From: Sphingomonas sp. Leaf22
Lineage (GTDB): Bacteria; Pseudomonadota; Alphaproteobacteria; Sphingomonadales; Sphingomonadaceae
Assembly: GCF_001421715.1 (NCBI RefSeq)
Contig: NZ_LMKP01000043.1
Span: 101,211-165,210, forward strand
DNA length: 64,000 bases
Reading direction: 5' to 3'
Both the position numbers and the translations under genes were made by a program. The stretch's first letter is position 1. Every line of letters begins with the position of its first letter. Positions 18,661 to 27,989 of the stretch are shown here, piece after piece. The notes beneath the pieces were generated by a model. It was not told the DNA's origin. It worked only from the letters and a program-made list of their open reading frames with translations, and searched no databases.

Positions 18661-19341
18661 ATGATCCATGTCCCGATGTCCCGTCGCCGCATCCTCGGCG
18701 CGACCGCGCTGATGCTGCCGGTCGCCATTCTCGGCGGCTGCGCCACCCCGTTGGGCAGCTATGGCGTCGAGGAGGGCGTGCGACGGTTGCTGACGCTGTC
18801 GAGCCAGCGCGCGTTCGAACGGCTGATCCGGCCCGGCGGCTTTTACGACGATCAGCTGACCCGGCTGACGCTGCCGGAAACCGCTGGGCAGAACAACGTG
18901 CTGGCGGCGGTGCTGCGGACCAATGCGGTGCGCTCGCGGATCGCACTGGCGCTGAACGATATCGCGGTCGATGCCGCCGATCGTGCGACGCCGGTGGTGC
19001 TCGATTCGATCCGCGGCCTGACGCTGGCCGATGCGGTGGCGGTGCTGCGTGACGGGCCGACCGCCGCCACCGACCTGCTGGCACAATCGGCGCGGGGCGC
19101 GGTGATCGACGCGATGTTCCCCGAATTTTCGCGCGGCCTTCGCTCCGATACCGCCGAAATCCTGTCGGCGATCGTCGCGGCGCAGACCGGCATCGATTAC
19201 GGCGCGTTGGCGCGCAGCGCCGCCGATCAGGCCGGCAACGCCATCTTCCGCGCGATCGGCCGCGAAGAGGCGGCGATCCGTGCCGATCCGCGCCGGACCG
19301 GCGATCCGGTGCTGACCGCGCTGCTGCTCGGCACGCGCTGA
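18661..19341 (+). CDS. DUF4197 lipoprotein
   Basis: A 226-residue lipoprotein. SRRRILGATALMLPVAILGGC gives a Tat-like twin-arginine start with a lipobox ending at the Cys; GGAG lies upstream of the first ATG. The mature part, with GVRRLLTLSSQRAFERLIRPGG, NNVLAAVLRTNAVRSRIALALND and PVLTALLLGTR, fits DUF4197, an exported helical family of unknown role. A start at the sixth codon (MSRRR) is equally possible. It stands alone between divergent dnaJ-like and a monooxygenase. Confidence 0.72.
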   Translation: MIHVPMSRRRILGATALMLPVAILGGCATPLGSYGVEEGVRRLLTLSSQRAFERLIRPGGFYDDQLTRLTLPETAGQNNVLAAVLRTNAVRSRIALALNDIAVDAADRATPVVLDSIRGLTLADAVAVLRDGPTAATDLLAQSARGAVIDAMFPEFSRGLRSDTAEILSAIVAAQTGIDYGALARSAADQAGNAIFRAIGREEAAIRADPRRTGDPVLTALLLGTR

Positions 19342-19379
19342 CGCTTGGCAAGGGCCGCGGGCGGGCGGATAAGCGCGCG

Positions 19380-20885
19380 ATGACCGCGCCCGCCCCCGCC
19401 CCGCCCGCCACCGAGTTCGATGTCGTGATCGTCGGTGCCGGGCTGTCGGGCATCGATGCCGCCTATCACCTGCAAACGCGCTGCCCCGACCTGCGCTACG
19501 CCATCTTCGAGGCGCGGGGGGCGATCGGCGGGACATGGGACCTGTTCCGCTATCCGGGCGTCCGGTCGGATTCCGATATGCACACGCTCGGCTTTCCGTT
19601 CCGGCCGTGGCGCGACCGCAAGACGATCGCCGCCGGCAACGACATCCGCGAGTATATCGAGGATACGGCGAAACTGTTCGGCATCGACCGGCATATCCGG
19701 TTCGACCACCGCATCGTCGCGGCGGAGTGGTCGTCGGCGGATGCGCGCTGGACGCTGCGCTGCCAGGCCGAGGGCGGCGACCATCTCGTCCGCTGCCGGT
19801 TCCTGTTCATGGGATCGGGCTATTACGACTATGCCGGCGGCCATGCCCCGCAGTTCGACGGGCAGGAAAGCTTTGCCGGGCGGATCGTCCACCCGCAGCA
19901 ATGGCCCGCCGATCTGGCGGTATCGGGCAAGCGGATCGCGGTGATCGGCAGCGGTGCCACGGCGGTGACGCTGGTGCCCGCGCTCGCCGAACGGGGGGCA
20001 CAGGTGACGATGGTCCAGCGATCGCCAAGCTATATCGTCGCGCATCCGTCGCAGGATGCGCTCGCCGACCGGCTGTATCGTTGGCTGCCGGTCGCGGCGG
20101 CGGGGCGGCTGGCACGGTGGAAGAATGTCGCGATGGGGCTGGCCGCGTTCCAGTTTTCGCGCGCCTGGCCCAAGCGGATGCGGGCGTTCATCCTGAAGGG
20201 CACGCACGCCGCGCTGCCGCAGATGGCGGACGTCGACCGGCATTTCACCCCGAGCTACGACCCGTGGGACCAGCGGCTGTGCCTCGTGCCCGATGCCGAT
20301 CTGTTCCGGGTGCTGAACGACGGGTCGGCAGCGATCGTCACCGACACCATCCGGCGTTTCACGCCCGAGGGGGTGGAACTGGAATCGGGTGCGCAGGTTG
20401 CGGCGGACGTGATCGTCACCGCGACGGGGCTGAAACTGCACCTGATGGGCGGGGTCGCCATCACGGTAGATGGCGTGCCGTTCGCGGCGCAGGACCAGAT
20501 AATCTACCGCGGGATGATGGTGTCGGGCGTGCCGAATCTGGTGTTCGCGATGGGCTATACCAACGCGTCGTGGACGTTGAAGATCGATCTCGTCTCGCGG
20601 CGCATGTGCCGGGTGCTCGACCACATGCGGCGGCGGGGCTATGCCTATTGCGTGCCCGCCGCGCCCGGCGCGGCGATCGAACGGCGGCCGCTGCTCGACT
20701 TCAGTTCGGGCTATGTCCAGCGGGCAGAGGCGCAGCTGCCGGGACAGGGATCGCGCAGCCCGTGGCGGTTGCGGCAGAATTATTTCCTCGATTACGCGGC
20801 GTTCCGGTTCGGACGGCTGGAGGATGGCGTGTTGCAGTTCCGGAAAGCGACGAATCACGACCGGGACCGGAAGGCGGCGGAGTAG
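19380..20885 (+). CDS. Flavin-containing monooxygenase, Baeyer-Villiger type
   Basis: A 501-residue FAD- and NADPH-dependent monooxygenase. Two dinucleotide-binding motifs are visible, GAGLSG (19-24) for FAD and GSGATA (190-195) for NADPH. The segment FAGRIVHPQQW at 165-175 matches the Baeyer-Villiger fingerprint FxGxxxHxxxW. Also seen are GGTWDLFRYPGVRSDSD and the ATGLKL motif near residue 346. The substrate (ketone or other hydrophobic carbonyl) cannot be named from sequence. It is separated from its neighbours by short gaps and a repeat element downstream. Confidence 0.9.
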   Translation: MTAPAPAPPATEFDVVIVGAGLSGIDAAYHLQTRCPDLRYAIFEARGAIGGTWDLFRYPGVRSDSDMHTLGFPFRPWRDRKTIAAGNDIREYIEDTAKLFGIDRHIRFDHRIVAAEWSSADARWTLRCQAEGGDHLVRCRFLFMGSGYYDYAGGHAPQFDGQESFAGRIVHPQQWPADLAVSGKRIAVIGSGATAVTLVPALAERGAQVTMVQRSPSYIVAHPSQDALADRLYRWLPVAAAGRLARWKNVAMGLAAFQFSRAWPKRMRAFILKGTHAALPQMADVDRHFTPSYDPWDQRLCLVPDADLFRVLNDGSAAIVTDTIRRFTPEGVELESGAQVAADVIVTATGLKLHLMGGVAITVDGVPFAAQDQIIYRGMMVSGVPNLVFAMGYTNASWTLKIDLVSRRMCRVLDHMRRRGYAYCVPAAPGAAIERRPLLDFSSGYVQRAEAQLPGQGSRSPWRLRQNYFLDYAAFRFGRLEDGVLQFRKATNHDRDRKAAE

Positions 20886-20935
20886 AATCCGTCCGGAAAC
20901 CCGCGAACAAGCGCGTTTCCGAACAGCGTCTCAGG

Positions 20936-21114
20936 ACCGATCGACCTTCACCGAAACCCACGGAATTTCGTCACTCCTGCGCAGGCGGGAATCCATCGAC
21001 GCCGACGGTTCGGCTGGATCCGCGACGCTGGCGTATAGGGACTCCCGCCTGCGCGGGAGTGACTAAAGGGGAAGGCACGCCATTCCTGTACCCAGCGAAC
21101 TGAATGTCGATCCC
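20936..21114. repeat. Dispersed palindromic repeat, family B, copy 1
   Basis: About 180 nt. The core contains CTCCTGCGCAGGCGGGAAT, TGGATCCGCGACGCTGG and the inverse arm ACTCCCGCCTGCGCGGGAGT; the outer ends read CACGGAATTTCGTCA and CCCAGCGAACTGAATGTCGA. A diverged copy (roughly 85% by eye) lies in the opposite orientation at 36343-36527. It fills the gap between convergent genes. Confidence 0.8.
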
Positions 21115-21116
21115 GT

Positions 21117-24100
21117 CTAAAGAACGGCCGCCTGTTCAAGCGCGGTCACGTCGCGGTCGTCGGCCAGCTCGATCCGGTCGCGGCCCGCACGTTTCGCGCG
21201 GTACATGGCAAGGTCGGCGCGGTGCAGCACGGCGGCGGGCAGTTCGTCGCCGGTCGCCGCCGCGACCCCGCCGCTGATCGTCACGCGGATTTCCACGCCG
21301 TCCACCTCGATCACCGCGCGCGCCACCGCCTGTCGCAGCCGTTCGGTGATCGTCGCCGCATCGCCCAGACCACTGTCGGCGAACAGGATCGCCAGTTCCT
21401 CGCCGCCATAGCGCGCAACGCAGTCGACCGCGCGGACACCGCCGGCGACCCGCGCCGCGACCGCCTGTACCACGATATCGCCGGTATGATGGCCATAGCC
21501 GTCGTTGACGCGTTTGAAATGATCGATGTCGAGCATCGCCACGGCATAGCCGCCGCCGCTGCGCATCGCCGTCTCGCGCGCCGCCTCCAGCCGGGCCAGC
21601 AGCGTGCGGCGGTTGGCAAGTCCGGTCAGCGGATCGGTGCTGGCCAGCTGCGACAGGGTGACGTTGGCCGATCGCAGTTCGCCAGTACGCTGTTCGACCA
21701 TCCGTTCGAGCGCGCGGGTCCGCTGGCGCAGGACCATCGTGCGGACATGGACGATGCCGAACACCCCGGCCAGCCCGACGATCGCCATCGCCAGCCGCAC
21801 GAACCATAATTCATGCCACGCGCGCGCGACGATCAGGTCGACCGACGTCGTGACCGTGCGCGGATGGACGCCGGGAATCTGCGCCTGCAACTGCAACACG
21901 TACTCGCCGCCGGGCAGGTTGGTGTAGATCGCGGTCGCCGGGACCGAGTCGGGCAGGTCGACCCAGTCGGTATCGAATCCGTGCAACCGGTACCGGTAAT
22001 GTACCTCCTGCGGCGCGGCATAATCGGTCAGGGCAAAGGCGACGCGCAGCGCATGGCCATCGCTGCGGATCGCCTGCTGCCCGGGAAACGGGTTGAACGG
22101 CAGCGTGTGGCCGTCCTGTTCGATATCGGTCGGGGCCAGCGTCGGCGATCGGCCGGACTGTGCGGCCAGCATCCGGTCGGGCCGCAGCACCAGCAAGCCG
22201 CCGGTCCCGCCGAACAGCAGGTCGCCATCGCGCGTCATCGCGGCGACGCGCTGATTATACGCGTCGGAGGGGAGACCATCGCGCCGGCTGACCACGCGCA
22301 CCCGTCGCCCCTGCGGATCGAGCACCGAAATGCCGGTGGCCCCCGTCGTCCACACCCGGCCGCGCCGGTCGGGCAGGACCGCCGCGACATTGTCGTTGGC
22401 CAGTCCCTGCGCCTCGGTGATCGCCCGGAAGCGCAGCCCGCCTGGCGTCGCCGTGCCGCACGCGACCCCGCCATAGGTGCCGACCCATAGCGCGCCGCCC
22501 GACGGCACGATCGACCCGGTATAGTTTTGCGGCAGGCTGGCCGGATCGGCCGGATCGTTGCGATAGACGACGAAACGCCCGGTCGCCGGATCGAAGCGGC
22601 TGAGCCCGCCGGGCGTCGCGATCCATGGCCGGCCGTCGCCCGGATCGACGATGTTGATGACTTCGTTGTTGGCGATCGTGGTCGGATCGCCATCGGCGTG
22701 ACGATATTGGCGCAGTTGCCGGGTACGCGCCTGCCAGACGAACAGGCCCTTATAGGTGCCGATCAGCAGCAGGTCGCCCGACCGCGCCAGCGAGATCACC
22801 GGCAGGTCGTCGGGCAGCGGCACCGCGACTGGTCGGGGCGTCAGCGTCGCCGGATCGATGGCGACGATGCCGCGCGCCCCGACCAGCACCGTCCCGTCGG
22901 GCAGTTCGAGAAACGCCTTCACATCCTGTCCCGACTGTTCGCCGGACAGGCGCAGATGGCGGACGGTCCCGCCGGCACGATCGATCCGGTCGATCATCCC
23001 GTTGCTGAGGCCGATCCAGATCCGGTCGCGGCTGTCGACCATCAGCCCGCGCACGTTGCGATCGGCCAGCGACCGGCGGGGATCGGGCATGGCGTTGGTC
23101 ACGGTAAAGATCGAATCGAGTGTCGGGTCGGTATGCGACGCGCCGACGTCGGTCGCCGCCCATAACCGGCCGGTCCGGTCGATCGTCACGTCGCGCACCG
23201 TGTCGCCGCCCAGCGACGCGGGATTGGCGGGGATATTGCGCATCGCGCTGACGGTGAACGGGCCGCGCGTCGAAATGCGCAGCAGTCCCATGCCATCGGT
23301 CGCGGCCCACAGCGTCCCGTCCGGCTCGGTCGCAAAGGCGCGGATGGTCCGGTGGCCGATCAGCGGCGCGTCGCCCGACAGCAGGCGCGGCTGCACGAAG
23401 CGGCCATCGCTCAATTGCACGAAGATGCCGTGCGCGCCGGTACCGATCCAAAGGCGGCCGAATCGCCCGCGCTGGATCGCCCAGACATCGCCGATCTCCG
23501 GCGTGGCGACCCGGGAAAAGGCGCGGTCCTGCGGCCGGCGGACGAACAGCCCCTTGTCCCCGCCGGCAAAGATGGTGCCGTCGGCGTCGCGGAAGACGGC
23601 AAAGGCACCGCCGGCCAGATCGCTGCCGGGCTCGATCAGCGACACGACCCGGTTATGCCGCGCGTCATAGCGGAACACGCCATGGTCCGATGCGATCAGC
23701 GCCCCGTCCTGGCCATCGGACGCCAGCGCGAGGATGCGGGTGCCGATGCCGACCCCCGCCGCCCCCTGCAACGCGACGAACGCGTTCGAGACGGGATCGA
23801 AGCGGACCGCGCCGCCGACATTGGTACCGACCAGCATCCCGCCATTCGACAGCGGCAGAAGTGCCCGGATATAATTGTCGGGCAGGCTCGTCCGATCGCG
23901 CGATACCTGTCGAAAGACCTTCAGCCGTTGCCCGTCATACCGGGCAAGCCCGCCGCGCGAACCGATCCACATCAGCCCGTCGCTGCCCTGCACGATCGCG
24001 GTCGTGGTGGCGTGCGGCAGTCCGGACGTGGCATCGAGCGTCAGGAACCGCGCGGTGCGCCAGCCCTCCCACGCATCCGCCGGCGCGGCCGCCGATACCG

Positions 24101-24155
24101 GCCGGGCCACGCCAAACGCCACGAGAAGCAAAATAAGAAGGAAAAAATGCCGCAT
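21117..24155 (-). CDS. Two-component-propeller diguanylate cyclase (periplasmic sensor)
   Basis: A 1012-residue inner-membrane signalling protein. A signal peptide is followed by about 14 propeller repeats (for example DGLMWIGSRGGLARYDGQRL, GTLWAATDGMGLLRIS) and a Y_Y_Y-type domain near 680-760. A membrane helix near 775-800 (LWFVRLAMAIVGLAGVFGIV) leads to a coiled coil and a GGDEF domain. The active site is GGEEL (about 917-921) and an RxxD inhibitory site (RAVD) lies five residues before it, so the cyclase should make c-di-GMP and be product-inhibited. The propeller normally precedes a histidine kinase; here the output is GGDEF. It is next to the TonB receptor gene, hinting at substrate sensing. 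Confidence 0.92.
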   Translation of the reverse strand: MRHFFLLILLLVAFGVARPVSAAAPADAWEGWRTARFLTLDATSGLPHATTTAIVQGSDGLMWIGSRGGLARYDGQRLKVFRQVSRDRTSLPDNYIRALLPLSNGGMLVGTNVGGAVRFDPVSNAFVALQGAAGVGIGTRILALASDGQDGALIASDHGVFRYDARHNRVVSLIEPGSDLAGGAFAVFRDADGTIFAGGDKGLFVRRPQDRAFSRVATPEIGDVWAIQRGRFGRLWIGTGAHGIFVQLSDGRFVQPRLLSGDAPLIGHRTIRAFATEPDGTLWAATDGMGLLRISTRGPFTVSAMRNIPANPASLGGDTVRDVTIDRTGRLWAATDVGASHTDPTLDSIFTVTNAMPDPRRSLADRNVRGLMVDSRDRIWIGLSNGMIDRIDRAGGTVRHLRLSGEQSGQDVKAFLELPDGTVLVGARGIVAIDPATLTPRPVAVPLPDDLPVISLARSGDLLLIGTYKGLFVWQARTRQLRQYRHADGDPTTIANNEVINIVDPGDGRPWIATPGGLSRFDPATGRFVVYRNDPADPASLPQNYTGSIVPSGGALWVGTYGGVACGTATPGGLRFRAITEAQGLANDNVAAVLPDRRGRVWTTGATGISVLDPQGRRVRVVSRRDGLPSDAYNQRVAAMTRDGDLLFGGTGGLLVLRPDRMLAAQSGRSPTLAPTDIEQDGHTLPFNPFPGQQAIRSDGHALRVAFALTDYAAPQEVHYRYRLHGFDTDWVDLPDSVPATAIYTNLPGGEYVLQLQAQIPGVHPRTVTTSVDLIVARAWHELWFVRLAMAIVGLAGVFGIVHVRTMVLRQRTRALERMVEQRTGELRSANVTLSQLASTDPLTGLANRRTLLARLEAARETAMRSGGGYAVAMLDIDHFKRVNDGYGHHTGDIVVQAVAARVAGGVRAVDCVARYGGEELAILFADSGLGDAATITERLRQAVARAVIEVDGVEIRVTISGGVAAATGDELPAAVLHRADLAMYRAKRAGRDRIELADDRDVTALEQAAVL

Positions 24156-24271
24156 CAGGGTTCCTGTGCGTCTTCTTATCCGTGCTTGCTTGCGACCTGC
24201 TTAACGCGTCCATACTTGATGAAATTATACGGTAAACCATTCCGCCCGCGTTGCCCGGGCGGGGCAGCGCG

Positions 24272-24308
24272 GCCACCCCGACCGCCGCATACCGGCGATC
24301 GGGGTGGC
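24272..24308. terminator. Strong hairpin between receptor and cyclase genes
   Basis: GCCACCCCGA pairs with TCGGGGTGGC around an inner CCG/CGG stem. It lies 4 nt past the TonB-receptor stop on the minus strand. No T-run follows, so termination may be partial. Confidence 0.5.
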
Positions 24309-24312
24309 TGCC

Positions 24313-27300
24313 TCAGCGCGTTTGCATGCGGATACCGACGCGGAAACGGCGGCCCAGCAGGTCCGAATAGGTCGGGTTCGCCGCCAGTCCGGTCTCCGGC
24401 AGCAGCAGCGGCCAGCGATCGAACAAATTGGTCACGTTGACGAAGAACTGCGCCTCCGCCCCGTCGAAGCGAACCTTCTGGGTGAGGTTCAGGTCGGCAT
24501 AGAAGGTGCCTGAGACGCGGTTATCGTCATAGGTGAAGAAATTCGCGTCGTTCGGCGGGCAGGCGGTCGAACATTCGATGCCGTTCGCGGCATAACGTCC
24601 CGCGCTCACCCCGCGACCGACCGCGGTGATCGAGAAGTCGGGCGTGTCATAGGCGGCACTGACGCGGTAGATCCATTTGGGCGTGCTCGACTGGCCGCCA
24701 TTCACTCCGACCGAATTCAGCACCACCGTTCCCGGCACGCCGTTGTTGAGCAAATTGTCGATATAGCGCGTGGCGATACCGCGCACGCTGAAACTGCCCT
24801 CCGCCTTGGCGAACAGCGTATCGAGGGCGAGGCGATACGAGGCATCGATATCGACCCCCTTCACCAGCTGGCTCGCGGCGTTGAACGGCTGGCTGCGGAT
24901 CAGCAGATAGGGTTGCGCCGGATTCTGCGTCCGGACCGGATCGACCGAGATCGCGTCGCAGAACGACTGCTGATCCTGCAGATAGCACAGGTCCGCGATC
25001 TGCTGCGCGCTGAACGTCGTGATCGCCTGCTTCACGTCGATGCGGAAATAATCGACCGACAGGTTGAAGCCCGGCAGGAACCGCGGCGCGACGACGACGC
25101 CCGCGTTCCACGAATCGGCCTTTTCGGGACCAAGCGCGCGATTGCCGGTGACGAAGCCCGAATAGCTGAACGTCGCCGGCCCGTTGGCACCGTCGGCGGT
25201 ATAGATCGGGTTGCGGATCGCATCGCTGTTGGCCGAGCCGCCCTGGAACAGGTCGTTGAGGTTGGGTGCGCGGATGTCGCGCGAGCGGGTGGCGCGGAAG
25301 CGGATGTCCTCGATCGGCTGCCACGTCGCGCCCGCCTTCCACGTCGTGACATAGCCCGCGGTCGAATAGCGCGTCGCGCGGGCGGCACCGTTGAATTCCA
25401 GCCCCATGCCGAGCGGGACGACCGTTTCGACATAGGCTTCCTTCACGTCATATTCGCCATTGGTCGGCAGGTAGTTGCCGACCGACCAGCGGTTCGACGT
25501 GATCGGGCGGCCATTGGCGTCGGTCGAGGAAACCGGCTGGAACTCGGCCGGCACCGAACCGCGAATCTTCTCCTTGCGATATTCCGCGCCCAGCGCGACG
25601 CTGACATCGCCCGCCCAGGTGGCGAACGGCGTGACCGAGACGTTGAAGGCGGCGTTATATTGCTCGATCAGCTCGTCGCGAAACGGATTGCCGAGGATAT
25701 AGGCGAAGGCGGCGGGGTTCGCGACGCCGACGCCCAGCCGGTTCAGCGGCACGCAGGCCGGGTCGTTGTTGTTCGGGTTGGCGTCGACGTTGATGAGGCA
25801 CTGGATCGATCCAGCGGCATAGCCGGCGGCATTGCCAGCAGGCGCGAAGACGGCGGCGGTCGCGTTGTTCATCGCCGCATTGTTCATGATGTTGCGCAGC
25901 TGCGAATGCTGGTCGGTACGGCCATATTGGCCATAGAGGTTCCACGTCGCCCGCTTGCCGAACACTTCGGTCGAACCCTCCGCCCCGATCGCGTAGCGTT
26001 GCACTTCCCGCTCGTTGTCGACGGCGCGGAACGGCAGGTCGGCGGCGGTCGTCGCCAGCGTGACGCCGGTGACACCAGTCAGCGCCGCACGCCCGAGCGC
26101 ATTGTAGAGGAACGCGTTGCAGGTGAGCGGCGCGGTGGCCGACGTCGCCGCCGCCGCGCAACCATTGGCGTTGAGGGCGACGCCGGTCGACAGGTTCGGC
26201 CCGGCGTTGAAGAAGATCTTCTGCTGGTTGTATGCCCCTTCCGCGAACAGCTCGACGCCGTCGGCGACTTCGTAGCTCAATCGCCCGAACACGCCGTGGC
26301 GGTCGTCGCGCGGGTCGAGGCCGATGCGGCGGCCCGAATCATTGACCTGCCACGACCCCCCTTGCGTCAACGTCGGCGGGGCACTGCCCGTCGCCGAGGG
26401 GAAGGTCAGCGCGCCATATTGATAGCGCAGGACCTGCCCGCCATCGCCGAAGTACAGGCCGCGCAGGCTGTTGGCGGTGGTGCCCGCCGACGCGGTGATG
26501 AGGCCGCCCGGCGTCGAGTTGGCAGCACCGACCTGACGGCGGATCAGGTAACGCGGCGTCGTGCTGGTGGTGGTCCAGGCGGGGTCCTGGATGCGGACAT
26601 AGCCGGTCGCGTTCCAGTCGCGATCGACCTGAAAGATGCCGTCGCGGTGCGCGACCTCGCCGCTGAGCAACAAATGCCCGCGCCCCTCGCCGAACGACCA
26701 GCCGCCCGCGACGCTGATCGAATAATTGCCGCCATCGCCCTTGTCGGTGATGCCGCTGTCGATCGCGACCTTCAGGCCGGTATAGTCCTTGTCGAGCACA
26801 TAGTTGACGACGCCCGCGACCGCGTCGGAGCCATAGGCCGACGACGCGCCGCCGGTGACGACCTCGACGCTTTTCACCAGCGCCTGCGGGATGGTGTTGA
26901 CGTCGACCAGTCCGGTCACGGTCGAGCCGACCGACCGACGTCCGTCGAGCAGCACCAGCGTCCGCTCCGACCCCAGGTTGCGCAGGTTCATGGTGTTGAT
27001 GCCCGCCTGCCCGCTCGACAGGTTCAGCCGCGAGTTCGCCGGCGTGAAGCCGCCCGCCAGCGCCGGCAGCTGGTTCACGAAATCGGCGATGTTGTTCGAC
27101 GGCGAACCGTTCTGGATGTCCTGCTGCGTCAACACGGTCAGCGGGGTCGGTGCCTGAAACCCGTCGCGGACGACGCGCGATCCGGTGACCAGAATGTCGG
27201 GACCGCCCTCCACCTGCGGTCCGGCAGGGGCCTGCTCGACCGCGACCGGATCGGCGCTTTGCGCAAAGGCCGGCGCGGCGACGCACAGCGCGACCAGGCT

Positions 27301-27354
27301 GGAGGCGCGGGCAAGGGCAGGCAGATACCGCCGAAAGTGCATCGAAGTCGTCAT
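24313..27354 (-). CDS. TonB-dependent outer-membrane receptor
   Basis: A 1013-residue receptor. The signal peptide ends near SLVALCVAAPAFAQ. The plug domain has DILVTGSRVVRDGFQAPTPL, then TLVLLDGRRSVG and VEVVTGGASSAYGSDAVAGV, which is the standard plug signature. A long beta-barrel with many aromatic-alternating strands follows. The C-terminus GRRFRVGIRMQTR ends in Arg rather than the usual aromatic residue, which is mildly odd. The ligand is unknown; the divergent neighbour is an acylase, so an N-acyl amino acid, peptide or beta-lactam-like compound is plausible. Confidence 0.95.
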   Translation of the reverse strand: MTTSMHFRRYLPALARASSLVALCVAAPAFAQSADPVAVEQAPAGPQVEGGPDILVTGSRVVRDGFQAPTPLTVLTQQDIQNGSPSNNIADFVNQLPALAGGFTPANSRLNLSSGQAGINTMNLRNLGSERTLVLLDGRRSVGSTVTGLVDVNTIPQALVKSVEVVTGGASSAYGSDAVAGVVNYVLDKDYTGLKVAIDSGITDKGDGGNYSISVAGGWSFGEGRGHLLLSGEVAHRDGIFQVDRDWNATGYVRIQDPAWTTTSTTPRYLIRRQVGAANSTPGGLITASAGTTANSLRGLYFGDGGQVLRYQYGALTFPSATGSAPPTLTQGGSWQVNDSGRRIGLDPRDDRHGVFGRLSYEVADGVELFAEGAYNQQKIFFNAGPNLSTGVALNANGCAAAATSATAPLTCNAFLYNALGRAALTGVTGVTLATTAADLPFRAVDNEREVQRYAIGAEGSTEVFGKRATWNLYGQYGRTDQHSQLRNIMNNAAMNNATAAVFAPAGNAAGYAAGSIQCLINVDANPNNNDPACVPLNRLGVGVANPAAFAYILGNPFRDELIEQYNAAFNVSVTPFATWAGDVSVALGAEYRKEKIRGSVPAEFQPVSSTDANGRPITSNRWSVGNYLPTNGEYDVKEAYVETVVPLGMGLEFNGAARATRYSTAGYVTTWKAGATWQPIEDIRFRATRSRDIRAPNLNDLFQGGSANSDAIRNPIYTADGANGPATFSYSGFVTGNRALGPEKADSWNAGVVVAPRFLPGFNLSVDYFRIDVKQAITTFSAQQIADLCYLQDQQSFCDAISVDPVRTQNPAQPYLLIRSQPFNAASQLVKGVDIDASYRLALDTLFAKAEGSFSVRGIATRYIDNLLNNGVPGTVVLNSVGVNGGQSSTPKWIYRVSAAYDTPDFSITAVGRGVSAGRYAANGIECSTACPPNDANFFTYDDNRVSGTFYADLNLTQKVRFDGAEAQFFVNVTNLFDRWPLLLPETGLAANPTYSDLLGRRFRVGIRMQTR

Positions 27355-27560
27355 AATGGCCCCCTATGGCCCCGGTTCGGGCCGATACATTGACATTGCG
27401 CTTTCCTGCGGCATCCGCCGACCCGGTCGTTCGCGCGCCGGTCGTGTCGGATAGCGGCGAAGCTGCGCGTCGGCAGGGATGCGCGTCAAGCGAGACGTGA
27501 TGCTATCGCTTCAGCAGGGCATAGACGAGTGTTATGGTTTGGTGACCGACTTCCGCTTTG

Positions 27561-27636
27561 TCACCCTGGGAATGACCCGGGTCCCGCTTTCCTCGCGAGA
27601 AAAAGAAGCGGGACCCCGGATCGAGTCCGGGGTGAC
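27561..27636. repeat. Palindromic repeat (CGGGACCC family)
   Basis: Arms TCACCCTGGGAATGACCCGG and AGTCCGGGGTGA enclose CCCGCTTTC...AAGAAGCGGG, an inner inverted stem. Related to 4161-4230 and 39463-39495. The 635-nt gap 27355-27989 holds this and the next repeat and no recognisable gene. Confidence 0.7.
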
Positions 27637-27834
27637 GTTGTGGTGATTGGCTTGCCCACTGCCGATATCCTTGGGGAGTATGCGAGCGGCGTGCCGCTGC
27701 CATAAACGCGCCCTATGGGCCGGGACGTGCTTGTCATACCTGGAGCGGCGGGGGCTGGCATAGGATCGACGAGCTGCTCTCTTCCCGATTAAGGATTCCG
27801 CCGCGAAACGGACGTCATGACGCGCAACCATGCC

Positions 27835-27919
27835 GTACCCCCGCGCAGGCGGGGGTCCAGAGCCAAGCAGAACAGCGGCTTGTGGCAGTAACCCTGGACC
27901 CCCGCCTGCGCGGGGGTAC
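27835..27919. repeat. Dispersed palindromic repeat, family A, copy 2
   Basis: GTACCCCCGCGCAGGCGGGG arms with inner TCCAGAGCCAAGCAGAACAG; close match to 8451-8535. It lies 70 nt before the acylase gene. Confidence 0.8.
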
Positions 27920-27989
27920 GATCATGCGGACGTTCGCCGAACGATCCTGACACGGAAGGGGAGCGGAGAATGCAACGCAAGGGACGCCG

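Noticed and set aside
24913..27393. 826-codon plus-strand frame opposite the TonB receptor
   Set aside because: Arg/Val/Ala-rich antisense shadow without any motif; the receptor signature is on the minus strand.
27355..27989. Small genes in the gap before the acylase
   Set aside because: Short frames here coincide with palindromic repeats and have no ribosome site or recognisable protein.
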